Shown here: in pieces, positions 14,346 through 27,016 of the stretch
Layout: every line of letters starts with the position of its first letter
Position numbering within the stretch: the stretch's first letter is position 1
Source: Tillus elongatus
Taxonomy: Eukaryota; Arthropoda; Insecta; Coleoptera; Cleridae
DNA length: 64,000 nucleotides
Direction of reading: 5' to 3'
Assembly: GCA_964006375.1 (NCBI GenBank)
Contig: OZ023269.1
Coordinates: 125,530,223 to 125,594,222, forward strand
The notes under the pieces: model-generated
The model's input: the letters and a program-made list of their open reading frames with translations, nothing else
What the model was told of the DNA's origin: nothing
The model's database searches: none
Made by a program: the position numbers and the translations under genes

Positions 14346-14908
14346 TCAGATCTTGAAAGTTACTGTATAGTTCTGTCAGCAATGCTGATTTTTTGTTGGT
14401 CTAATATCTTTTGGTTAATTTTCTTAAAAAAACTCCCCAATGAGGATATCTCAACTTTTGAATTTTGAAAACATTTCCTCAAATGAGCGCGAACTAGGCC
14501 ACCTAGAACCCATATTCAGGGCCAGTTAAATTTTTTATTTGTTTATATATGACCGACTGACAGAAAAAAATCGTTCCAGAATTAAATTCTCTATATGTAT
14601 TGACTTTTTACGCCGTTTTAGCAAAAAAAGGTTCCAAATTTCTGTCACCGATATTCCACCTCCACACAATCAACCCCTAATTTAATTTTATCTCAGAATA
14701 GCAGATATGTGATGAAATTGGAAGTTTTTCAAAAAGGGGACCCTGAAACGTTATATTACTCAAGTTTTAACGAAAAAATATCAATATTCACCAAATCATC
14801 CCCCATTTATCCCCTACCCCCTAGAGTCATTTTACTCAAAAATAATCCGTTCGCCTGTCGGATGCTAACTGTATACCAAATAACTTAAAAAATAATGGAC
14901 TGATTTTA

Positions 14909-15026
14909 GTGAATTTTCGTAGAAAAAATTCACTAATGAGGAGATCCCGACTTTTGAATTTTGAAATTTTTTTTGCAAATGAACGCGAACTAGGACTATA
15001 TCCGGGGTCAGTTTCAATTTTTATAT

Positions 15027-15116
<90 letters not shown>

Positions 15117-15457
15117 TCTATATGTATCATACTGATAACTCAAAAAATAATGGGCAGTTTCTGATAAAATTTGGCATGTACCTTTATTTTGTAAATGGCT
15201 TGGATAAGTTCGATAGTCAGGAAAATAGGACGAGGTTTTCCGAGAAAATTTTGAGTTTTCATTCGAAAATTTTTTTTATCTCAAAAACTAAAAAAGCTAT
15301 AATAACCAAATTTGGTAGTTAGGTTTATGATATAAAAAGTAAACTATACACTAAAATTTAGATTTTCATGTTACAAGAAAAAAGTTATAATAAAATGTTT
15401 TGTGCCAGATCATTTCTAAGAAAATTCATTACCATAACGCACTTGCTGCGTCCAGGC
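14909..15457 (+). mobile_element. Complete short H/GAC copy nested in another copy
   Basis: H-end hairpin AGTGAATTTTCGTAG facing AAAAATTCACT, (TA)n about 15030-15114, one unit, and GAC-end ending GTCCAGGC. Left flank is TGGACTGATTTT and right flank TTTTTATAAAATTGG; joined, these give the unit consensus CCGATTTTGATAAAATTTGG. This is therefore an insertion into a T-run of an older copy. Confidence 0.8.
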
Positions 15458-15559
15458 TTTTTATAAAATTGGCAGGTACCTTCCTTTTATTAGTGGCTTG
15501 GATAAGTTTGTTAGACAGGAAAATCGAGCTAGCTTTTCCGTGAAAATGAGTTTTCTTTT

Positions 15560-15662
<103 letters not shown>

Positions 15663-16304
15663 TGTGTGTGTGTATCACACCGATAACATAAAAAATAAAG
15701 GGCCGATTTTGATAAAATTTGGTACATTCTTTTTACAAGTGGCTTGGATTAGTTCGTTAATTAGGAAAATAGGACCAGTTTTTCTTCGAAAATTTTAGGT
15801 TTTCTTCTGGAAAAATTCATATCTCCGGAAATAACAATGCTATGGCAAGCTGGTTTATGTTGTAAAACCAAACTCTGCACCAAAATTTAACTCTATATGT
15901 TGAAAGGAAAAAAAGTTATAGGCAGTTAATGAAGCAAAATTTTAGTGCCACTAAAATTCAGACAAGACGCAATATCAAAATATTGTGTTAAACAAAATCT
16001 ATTAAATATTACAGACAACGTTTATCTTTTCATGGCGCAAAAAGTTCAAAAAGTACCAAAAGGATTACTTTGAGAATTTTATAATTTTTCTTCTGTAAAT
16101 GTCAAACTGGAGATTTGAAACGTGAAAATTAGTATAACTATTGCGGTTTATGAATGGAAGAAAATTTCATAAAATGTGTATTAGAATGTTCTAGATTTAT
16201 GCTACTCTTCTCATTTGTTAAAATAGTTGCAAAATCTGGCTCAAAATTTTTACATATTACAAATATAATACTTAAGACCATTTCTTTATTGCAGTTTGCC
16301 AGAA

Positions 16305-16380
16305 GCCTTACATAGTGTAATGGATATGATGCCGATCTAATGAGCGAAGGGACGCGGGTTCAAATCTCAGCGGGGCCTAA
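16305..16380 (+). other. tRNA-like module in an H/GAC copy
   Basis: Box A TAGTGTAATGG fits the pol III consensus at every conserved position, and box B is GGTTCAAATCTC. Followed by a T-rich run (CTTTTAACTTTTTTTTCC). Same class as 5490-5560 and 50145-50215. No proper anticodon loop or acceptor pairing. Confidence 0.6.
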
Positions 16381-17074
16381 ATTTCTCTTTTAACTTTTTT
16401 TTCCTTTTTTTTTCATTTTTGATTCCATTATAACGTTATATGATCAGATTGTGTAATTCCAATATATTTTTTAGCGACTTTTTGTTGAAAAGGAAAGATA
16501 AGCACTTTTGAGACTTCTAATTCATGTTTAATAGTAGCTGTTGTTGCCTTTAGTTGGTAAAACCGTGCTACAGTTAACATAGACATAGAGATTTATGACA
16601 TGAGAAGAGGTTGTTTTCTTCTCTACAACCGGATTCAATTTTTACAGCATCCACAGGCAAAAGAATTATCTCTGTGAAGCCACGGAAAAAGTATCGTGTT
16701 CTGTATTTAGATCAGCTTTAGAATATTTTTTAATTTATTTAATTTATTTCTATTTCTATTAGTTAATATTCTTGTACAAAGTGTTCTTTTAATAGCGAAT
16801 TTTCTTGTAAATGGATTTAATGAATTTTCTTTGAAGAAACATTTGGGAATTTTTGTATGAAAAATTATTCAATTGATGGAATATTTTTTAAACGAAATTC
16901 GTCTAAAATTAGGTTTTAATGGATTTTCGTGCAAACAAATTATTTTATTTTCAATTTTAATTACAGATTAGGTATATAATTTGAATTGTATGTATTCTTT
17001 TAGCAGAATTTTGTGTACAAAATATTTAGCCAAATTTGATGCATGCTTTCATTAAAAAAGACATATCTGCCATT

Positions 17075-17412
17075 ATAGATATCTGCACGGGCACTGCTCA
17101 GAGGAGCGTTCTTCTATAGTTCCTCCATCTGCCCCCAACAGATCTACCAGGGGAACAAAGCGAACGCACCCTTTTACTGTCCAGGTCACCAGACATAGAA
17201 CATCTTGTTATGCCCGCTCTTTTGTCCCGAGGACTTCCAAGTTGTGGAATTCCTTGCCGGCACATGTTTTTCCTTCTCCTTCGAACCTCCAAACCTTCAA
17301 GTCCAGAATTAACAAAATACCTCTTTCCCCCTTGTCGACACCCACGGTACGATAGTATTTAGGCTGTAAGCCCTCGTGGTGTGTTGCTGAAATATAATAT
17401 AAAAAATATTTT
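17075..17412 (+). pseudogene. 3' fragment of a jockey-like non-LTR retrotransposon
   Basis: Corresponds to the last 100 or so codons of ORF2 plus a short 3' UTR: segments such as RSFVPRTSKLWNSLPAHVF are encoded, ending near the GGCTGTAAGCCCTCGTGGTG block common to all copies of this family in the window. The 5' truncation joins it to GCCATTA of the H/GAC GAC-end region, and that region resumes at 17413, so the fragment inserted there. A-rich tail ATATAATATAAAAAATA. Confidence 0.8.
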
Positions 17413-17464
17413 TAGGAAAATTTACTACCATAACGCACTTGCTGCGTCCAGACTTTTTGTAAAG

Positions 17465-18060
17465 TCATTTATACGGAAGTGGTGTATTTTGTTTATAAGT
17501 AGTCTATCCTTAGCGTACTATTTCATTATCATTAGGCCAGCCAAAACATTTTTTCTATATTGAAGGGGCATTTATCCAGTTTCTGCTAGTAAGTTATTTG
17601 GTGGTGTACTATTTAGAGCTCTAAATGAGATTTTAAGAGATTTGCTTTGGCTCGTTTCTATATTGTCTAAATGTGTTTTTGCAGCTTGGTCGAATAGGAT
17701 TGAGCTGTAGTCGATAATGGATCTTATGTATGATTTATAGACCAGTGATATTTTTGGATCTCCCCCCCCCCCCCCCCCCTCAAAATCCTGTGACTCAAGA
17801 TGCGTAGCATATTGATTGCTTTTTTAGGGCGGGGAATTAGTTTGTTACATGTCTCTCCAGAGCGATTTTCTGTTCAGCGCAATACCGAAGTAGGTAATTA
17901 CCGATTTGACTGGGTATAGTACGTTTCCCAGTTTGATGTTTTCTTGCGTAATTTTTCTATTTATGGACAATACACAAACAGCAGATTTGTTCATCGACAG
18001 CAAGAGCCCGCTATTATGCTCTTCTGTTTTAATTGACTCGAATTCGACAACAGTGAGGAA
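17465..18060 (-). pseudogene. Non-LTR retrotransposon RT C-terminal remnant (second family)
   Basis: Minus-strand reading gives SINRKITQENIKLGNVLYPV, then SVITYFGIALNRKSLWRDM, then after a gap SLVYKSYIRSIIDYSSILFD followed by QAAKTHLDNIETSQSKSLKI. This order matches the RT thumb and following region of I/R1/jockey-type ORF2 (typically TYLGI.LDRKL.W, then LIRS.LDYGS...SKT.L.KLD.IQ..ALR). Stops, shifts and an 18-base C-run at 17762-17779 break it. It is distinct in sequence from the jockey-like copy that lies just upstream at 17075-17412. Confidence 0.65.
17762..17779. repeat. Poly-C run, 18 bases
   Basis: A homopolymer of 18 C in otherwise AT-rich sequence, inside the RT remnant at 17465-18060. 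On the coding strand it is poly-G. Confidence 0.95.
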
Positions 18061-18680
18061 ACCAATATGTTTTATGCAGTTCTAATCAATTAATGGCAAA
18101 ATAACTTGACCGTTTAAATTATAAACTTCATTATGTCATTTTAGATGCAGTGCGGGTATATTTAGCTAGGCACTTAAGACGTTAGCAATTTCAGAAGTAT
18201 TTGAAAGTTTGCTACCAGAATGAAATTGCGCATCTACGAAGTCAGTATTTGCAAGCATTTGACTCCCACTTCAATTCGTTTGACAAATTGGTCTGCATAC
18301 GTAAATAAAACGGTACTGTTTATCGTTTCTTTCAACAGAAAACTGTTTGTAATAGAGAAGTGCTAGAAGGCAATCGAAGGCGTATTGCATCGTATTAAAT
18401 TGACTTATAAAAGCAAGTCACTTCAACATTGATATCACTAAGATGGTTTAATTGATTTTAGCTGGCAAGCAAATACATATTTGTATAAGAAAGTTTGTTG
18501 CTTGTATTTTACTAACAAACAATATATTGTGGTGTTTTCACTGATTTTTCTATTATGAAGATTCTGCTTTTATAAAGGTAATCATTGTCAAGCTTTCACA
18601 ACATTTCATTATATATGACTGTATGCCACTAAACATTCGAATAAAAGTATCAGCTCTGTGATTTTATACATTGGTTTGTC
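18061..18680. other. No recognised feature
   Basis: Unclassified sequence upstream, on the minus strand, of the RT remnant. It may include more of that ORF2, but I see no motif. Confidence 0.35.
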
Positions 18681-20178
<1,498 letters not shown>

Positions 20179-20240
20179 GAATTTTTTAAATCGAAAACGC
20201 CTAATCTTATTGCATTTTCCATTGAAGTATAATGCATGTT

Positions 20241-20790
20241 AGTAGTAGCAGTGGTGGGGAGGACAACGCCAAGAAAATAGACCACAATGGGCCCTTTTTG
20301 CCAACCTCAGCAACCATGCTCTACTCTTCCTCGGTTCCGTCGCCAAACCGCCTCGACCTCGAGATGAAGGCTGTGACGATCTTCAATTGGACGGTACTTA
20401 CCTAATTCCTCTACAGAGTCCTAGATCCGAACAATTCTGCTCGAAGACTCCCAAAAGCCTCGCATTCACACAGGTAGTGGTAGGACGTTTCTTCATCCTC
20501 ACCGCATTCCTGGCAAATGGGATCCCTCTCTACGCCTATCAATGTGAGGTGTCTTCTTAGGGCGCAGTGGCCTGTCAGCACCCCGAGGATGCGGCGAAGC
20601 GTAGGTCGACTCCTTCCGAGTAGCCAGACAGCTTTATCTCTGTCTGGCCCCCCCACGAAGTCCCTCGCCTGCCTGCAGCCACCAACCGACCCCCAGTGCC
20701 TCTCCATTGCTTCCTCGGTCCACCTGTCTAAGGCGACAGAGACTGTCTTCCTACTTATGCCTATCGCAGGCTCCGGGCCACAGAACGGCC
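20241..20790 (-). pseudogene. 5'-truncated non-LTR retrotransposon: RNase H end and C-terminal zinc finger, with target duplication
   Basis: Minus-strand ORF from the truncation point encodes the end of an RNase H-like region (RWTEEAMERHWGSVGGCRQA), then LTGHCALRRHLTLIGV, then the Cys/His cluster CQECGEDEETSYHYLCEC, and stops at 20411-20413 after FGSRTL. This arrangement is the C-terminus of ORF2 in RNase H-bearing non-LTR clades. A 170-base 3' UTR follows, ending in CTACTACT. The insert is flanked by the 7-base repeat GCATGTT at 20234-20240 and 20791-20797, and lies within sequence otherwise continuous with H/GAC subfamily B flanks. It is GC-rich compared with its surroundings, which suggests a fairly recent arrival. 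Confidence 0.85.
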
Positions 20791-20813
20791 GCATGTTTGT
20801 AAGAAAAGAAATT

Positions 20814-21118
20814 CTGGACGAAGCAAGTGCATGATGGTAGCGGATTTTCATTAAATGCGTTAAATTTGAATAGCTCAATTTGCAATTTACCTGTCAGGTT
20901 GACAAAGAAACCGGTTTTTTCACTTCAAGTTTACTTTCGGAAATTTTTGTACATTTTCAAACAATATAGTTATCTTGATGAAATATGGCATATTGTTTCT
21001 ACTATATAGGTTTTACTGGTAACCAAATTTGATGCCTGCTTTCTGAAAAAAAACACACATTTGCTTTTGTAAACATTTTAACGAAAATTCACTACCATAA
21101 CGCACTTGCTGCGTTCAG
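20814..21118. mobile_element. H/GAC MITE-like block with inverted ends
   Basis: Left CTGGACGAAGCAAGTGC and right complement ending GCTGCGTTCAG enclose 305 bases. Internal blocks match 40693-41004 on the opposite strand. Confidence 0.75.
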
Positions 21119-21335
21119 ACTTTTTTATTTTTAAAATGTTCGTAATAGTCAGAATAAGGTTTTTAGGGAACGAAAAATTGTAAAAGTTGCCAGGAAAATT
21201 GGAAAATTCAGGATAAACTGAAACTGCTTTTACTCCGTCACAAAACGATCACAGACCACTTTACTGAAGTGGCTATGACATACCCCTTGGTCCAAGTGTC
21301 CCAGTTTATAATCCCTAGTGAATAGATTTAAAAAA

Positions 21336-21507
21336 AGTGTAAACAGCTCAAAAAAAGAATATCCGTCATATTTAAAACAAACAAAACCACAGAAGGATTG
21401 TATGAAAATATATAAATATATAGTGTAAACAGCTCAAAAAAAAGAATATCTGTCATATTTAAAACAAACAAAAACACAGAAGCGTTGTATGAAAATATAT
21501 AAAAAGT
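21336..21507. repeat. Two tandem copies of an 86-bp unit
   Basis: AGTGTAAACAGCTCAAAAAA starts at about 21336 and recurs at about 21422, each followed by the same CATATTTAAAACAAACAAAA segment and AAAATATATAAA, with few mismatches. Not similar to other repeats in the window. Confidence 0.8.
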
Positions 21508-21589
21508 ATCACTAAATGTAAACTAATATCTCTGTTATATATGTATATATGTATATGTGTATATATGTATATATCAAAAGAAAAGTAAG

Positions 21590-21722
21590 ATACAGATGGG
21601 ATCCAAACCAAGAAGCCGGAAAAAATGTGCGAATGGTCTGACGACTGCAGGCATGAACAAAGACAACACACAACACCACTTTATTGAAATTTAGACAGGA
21701 TAACGTTTGTCGGGTCAGCTAG
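21590..21722 (+). mobile_element. Helitron-like 3' end
   Basis: The sequence CACTTTATTGAAATTTAGAC leads into an imperfect hairpin (ACAGGATAACGTTTGTC), then GGGTCAGCTAG and T. A near-terminal hairpin and a CTAG end before T is the standard Helitron 3' structure, and this wording is common among arthropod Helitrons. The 5' end (TC after A) could not be located, so the element may be truncated. Confidence 0.7.
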
Positions 21723-22430
21723 TAACGATATATATTTATACACCAAATGTTACGATTTTCGAGATATCTACAAAACATCTTATTATTCAATATTTTATTT
21801 AGATTTTAATAAACCTGGTACAATATAGCCAACTCTACCCTAATTGGGTAATTGAGGATAATAATATTTATTTGATCTTATGTTAAAAGCGCGTTGTAAT
21901 CGTCTTCCGTAAGATGCTGAGTACGGTGGTTGTATGCGGTGTGACGTCATTAATAATTACAACCAAACTCGCAGATGCTACTTGTAAATTCAATTCTAAA
22001 TCAGGTGGCCTGACATTAGAGTTTCCAGGGGATTTGCTTACCCTTCATTTTTAGACACTCCACCTTTAAATTCCTTTTATAGTAATTTTAAACAGAGCAT
22101 TATCATTATTTTGTCTGCTTCTTAAAAGTTTGCAGCAAAGTTCAACCCTCCGTTTCCCTTTCTGCGTCATTATATATTATTTATTTATATGTACATCGTT
22201 TTAGTTTTCAGGAATTATTCCATTTCTACTTAGAAATTCAAGTAGACTTCTATAGTTATACATAAATACGAAAATACTACGAAAAGCGTTACAAAACCGA
22301 GAGCTTTTATTTTTGAAAGATCATTATTATTAATTTAATTTTCTTGGTACTATAAGTAATTGATCTTGTTGTTGCGGCCCTTTCTTACTCCATGTATTGG
22401 TAGTATTTATAGTATTATATTTCATCTCTT
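21723..22430. other. No recognised feature
   Basis: Unclassified AT-rich sequence. No coding segment or repeat recognised. Confidence 0.35.
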
Positions 22431-22432
22431 AT

Positions 22433-22760
22433 TAGTGAATTTTCGTTATGAAAATTCACTAATGGAGAGGTATCGATGGTAAGAGTTTTGGAAATTTTCT
22501 TCAAAGGAGCGTGAAATAGGGCTCCTAGAACCCAAATCCAAGGTCATTTGAAAAGTTTATATATTTCCAACCGATTACTGAAACAATACTTCACCGATCG
22601 AAACTTAATTTGGCAATTCCCTTCATTTTTCAATAGCTTGGATGAGTTCGTTAGACAGTTTTGACACTCAAAATACTTTTAGTAAAAAATGCGAAAAACT
22701 GTTTGAAAACGCAATATCTTTTAAATTACTAAAAGTATGAAACTAAAACTTTACACACAT
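22433..22760 (+). mobile_element. Diverged H/GAC copy, subfamily C, without microsatellite
   Basis: A good hairpin (AGTGAATTTTCG facing GAAAATTCACT) is followed by GGAGAGGTATCGATGG, a variant shared with 32740, and a block reading GGAGCGTGAAATAGG. Where (TA)n is expected there is only TTTATATATTTCC. A decayed unit (GCTTGGATGAGTTCGTTAG) follows. No GAC-end. Confidence 0.6.
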
Positions 22761-23521
22761 GTAGATATCGTACAAGTAGTCCTCTCTGCCAAATTTGAAC
22801 TTAATCAGTTCAGTAAAAACCAAATATAAAATAATGAATTTACGATATAACCTGAAATCACCTCTGAATGGATGCCTATAATGTTAGACAAGGTCAGACA
22901 GATAAATCAGGGTAACGCTGCTATTGCAAACAAATGCTCCAAATCAAACTTGAAACGAATAGGATACAAAAAATATGTCACAATAAACAATCAGCGGGGT
23001 TGCCATTTGCCAAAACTCTCAAGGTAAACAACTCAAGATATCAGAAAAATATATATAGTAATAAATAATTTTTTTAATGAAAGTGATTTTATTTGTTTAA
23101 AGGCAATCTAGAACTACGTTTTATTATGTATAAATATTAAGCTTCCCATTCTTTAGGGTATTTAAAAGCCATCTCGCTCTCCTAGTTAAATCTGACAACA
23201 CCAGTTACCTATTTGTCATTTATTATTTTGCAAACTGACAGAGGCGGGGGATTCTTCTTTGTTTGGAGACGTCATAAAGAAAGAAGCAGAATATAACCTC
23301 GAAATCGACTCCGCTGCCGCTGATACCTTAGAATCTTAGAATAAGGTACTTATTGTTTACTTTTTAGTTTTTATTTACTCTTCATCTGGTATATGGAAAA
23401 TATGAGGTAAATAAAACTACATAATATGAAGTAGTTTAAAGTATATCTATAAAAAGATGTTCAACGTAAATTATTAAGATTTTAATTTCAAAATTTTGTA
23501 TTGATTATATTTATTTATTTC
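22761..23521. other. No recognised feature
   Basis: Unclassified sequence after the subfamily C copy. It may include the remainder of that element. Confidence 0.35.
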
Positions 23522-23900
23522 ATTTTCAAAAAGTATGGATACAGCAATAGTAAATAAGTGTTGAAAAAAGTGTAGGTGCAGCAAGTGCGTTATGGTAGCG
23601 AATTTTCGTAAAAATATTCCAAATGGTGATAATTCAATTTCCCATTAAACTAGAATCTGCAGTTTTGATACACACTAAAACCTATATAAAAGCAGCGTGG
23701 GTACTAAATATAAAAAATAACACAACGAGCTTCACAGGCAACGACGAATTTGTTTTAGAAAACCATTTTTGTTATTTTGTTTGCAGAAACTGGTTCGATT
23801 GAGTTGGCAAAAACGGATCATCCAAGCGACTAATAAGGAAAAATACCTGCCACGTTTATAATTTGGCAGGTACATTCGTTTTGTAAATAAAAATGAAAAG
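23522..23900 (+). repeat. Old GAC-end-bearing repeat, copy 1
   Basis: Starts with ATTTTCAAAAAGTATGGATA and a decayed GAC-end (GTAGGTGCAGCAAGTGCG at about 23571), continues with AGCAGCGTGGGTACTAAAT. The same order of segments is present at 24449-24830, about three-quarters identical by eye. Confidence 0.6.
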
Positions 23901-24448
23901 TTCGGTAAATTTGCAGATTAACACACGGGGGCTTATTGAAAAAACAAAGAACATGCTTAGATCTCCTTCTGGATGCACAAACCACAAGAAATATTTCTTG
24001 CAAACAACCCCCAAGAAAGTTACGGGACCACGAGTGAATAGGGGTGTTGGGCGGGGAAGAAGATGACAAAGAAATGTGAGCGGAAAGTGCGAAAAAACCA
24101 GCTTAGTCGGACCTCTATAAGCTGCGTTTATCCCATTTTGCAGCTAAATCTCCTTAATATTCTGTTTATCTCGCCCAGAACCCCTACAATCACCGCAGGT
24201 CCCGCAACTTTATTGGGAGTTGTTCTCAAGAAACTATTCTTGTTTACATTGTTCTTGTTTATGCATTAAGGGTGGTTGTAGGCATGCAGAAGAGGAAGGG
24301 GGGTCCCTGCGACAAAGCAGCGAACCAAGATTTTCAATTTATGTTTAAATTGTTACCCCATTTCATTTGTTTAAAATATTTTTCCATAAATGAAATTTAG
24401 GTTGCCTTATTTGTCAGTCTTACATAGAGAGCCACAATATTTTATCAT

Positions 24449-24830
24449 TTTCAAAAAGTGTGGATACAGCAATAGTAAATAAGTGTTGAAAAAGGTCTGG
24501 GTGCAGCAAATACATTATGGTAGAGAATTTTTGTAAAAATATTTTAAATCCGATAACTCAATTTCCTATTAAGCCATAATCTTCAATCTTGTACCATAGT
24601 AACACCTATGTAAACGCAGCGTGGGTACTAAATTAAAGAAAAATAACACAATAAGCTTCGCAGATAACTCCAAGTTGATTTTAAAAAACCTTTTTTGTTG
24701 TTTTGTTTGCAATAACTAGTTTGATTGGGTTGACTAAAACAAAACCACCCAAGCAATTAAAAGGAAAATACCTGCCATACTTATGATTTGGCAGTTACAT
24801 TCCCTTTCTAAATAATTAATTTTTTTCAAG
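24449..24830 (+). repeat. Old GAC-end-bearing repeat, copy 2
   Basis: Diverged duplicate of 23522-23900: TTTCAAAAAGTGTGGATACAG, then TCTGGGTGCAGCAAATAC, then GCAGCGTGGGTACTAAATT and GATTTGGCAGTTACATTCCC. Confidence 0.6.
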
Positions 24831-24956
24831 AAAACTTTTGTAAATAAAACACAAATTTTTAAGAGACTTGCAGTACTTATATCTCTACCAAATTATAATT
24901 TGATGATGCTTTGGCAGTAGTTTTAGTTAAGTTTGTGGTTTAACGCTCTATAATTT

Positions 24957-25709
<753 letters not shown>

Positions 25710-25710
25710 A

Positions 25711-26739
25711 CTTTTATATTTTTACGTTTGTCTTCTGATATCAGCATTATTTTGGTTTTAGCACTGTGTATTCGTATTCCATTTGGATTTAAAAAATCAT
25801 AAGATCAATAGTATCATTATTATTACACAAAAGTTGTTGTAGGTCAAGCAATAATTAGAATAAGTAGACTTCTTCTATGGCTTTAATACTGTCTGTTTTT
25901 CTCTGCAACCGGTTTGGACTTTTAGAGTATCGTCAGGTAATGAACAAAAAGTAAAGTTATAAAGGACAACGACGAAACATTTTTTACTAGAAAAGGAAGA
26001 CATTACTAAAGAAGGGAAAGCCTAGAAGAGTAGTTGTATAAGAGATAAATAATTAATTGTCAAACAATGTGTTGTGGTAAATAAAGAAAATAATATTATT
26101 TATTTACAAACTTTTCTCAAAGGATCCTATGAGTTAATTCTCGATGTCAAAAAAATAACATTCTTCAGAATAACCTCCAAATTCAGTTTACTGTGTTATC
26201 CTTATGTTCTTTTATTTTGTTTAGTTCCTGTTTAAAGCCCATAAGTATCTTCACTTATATAGTTCTTTCTGCAGACACAAAGATAATTATTAAACTGAAA
26301 CCAGCAGGAAGTATTCCGCTGTCCATTTATAAAACATTTAAAATGCGAAAACTAAAGTTATATTCGTAAAAATATTCTTCTACCTCTGCATTTGTGTAAT
26401 TATTTAGCGAACACGCAAACTTTTACTTGGAATAAAAGTAAAAAAACAATTAATTAATGTGCCTTACCTTTGGTATGTCATATGAAAGATTCAGCCACAC
26501 AAATGGACCACCTGTCTTGATAATGTCAAAAATGTACGATGAACTGCTTAAAATATCTGAATTGTACACGCACATGTAATATTATTTTAGCTACGGCTCG
26601 ACAAAATAAACCCTTTTAATTATGGTTTTACCGAATTTTCATGTCGGTTATGACAAAAAGATGACTTTAAGACTTTCACAATGTTCCTTAGGGTTCTTGA
26701 AACACAGCCTAACTGCGAGGTCCCTTGGTCATCACATTT
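25711..26739. other. No recognised feature
   Basis: About 1 kb of unclassified AT-rich sequence. A segment near 25880-25920 (CTGTTTTTCTCTGCAACCGG) resembles the conserved tail that follows tRNA-like modules in long H/GAC copies, so part may be a decayed copy on the plus strand. Confidence 0.4.
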
Positions 26740-27012
26740 ATTACTCTCTCTGTTTTTAGTAGGTTTTTAAATATATTTGTAGCTTTTGCATTCCATCAAT
26801 TCGGCCAAGTTTTTTTAGAAGTTTTCCTATTGGTCTACCCCTTTCCCGTTTCCTAAGCATGTACTGTGTATATAATATTATTAAATAGTTATTATGTTTC
26901 AGAATATGTGCAGCATGTTGTGCCTTCCCCTATCAAGTTATTCAGCCATCATCTCTCTTCCTTCATCTTTTATAGCACAGTTGTATTTATCTTTCTATCT
27001 TTTTTCAAATTT
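26740..27012 (-). pseudogene. RTE-like retrotransposon remnant, downstream half
   Basis: Minus-strand reading gives AHILKHNNYLIILYTQ then MLRKRERGRPIGKLLKKLGR, which fits the region after the RT in the very common insect endonuclease-reverse transcriptase family (…FGHV.R…, then KRGRP..W). It continues, across the LINE insertion at 27017-28565, from the piece at 28566-28905. Full of stops. Confidence 0.5.
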
Positions 27013-27016
27013 CTAC

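Noticed and set aside
20517..20834. 105-codon plus-strand frame opposite the LINE fragment
   Set aside because: It is a shadow of the genuine minus-strand ORF2 coding segment, which has the zinc-cluster motif and a natural stop.
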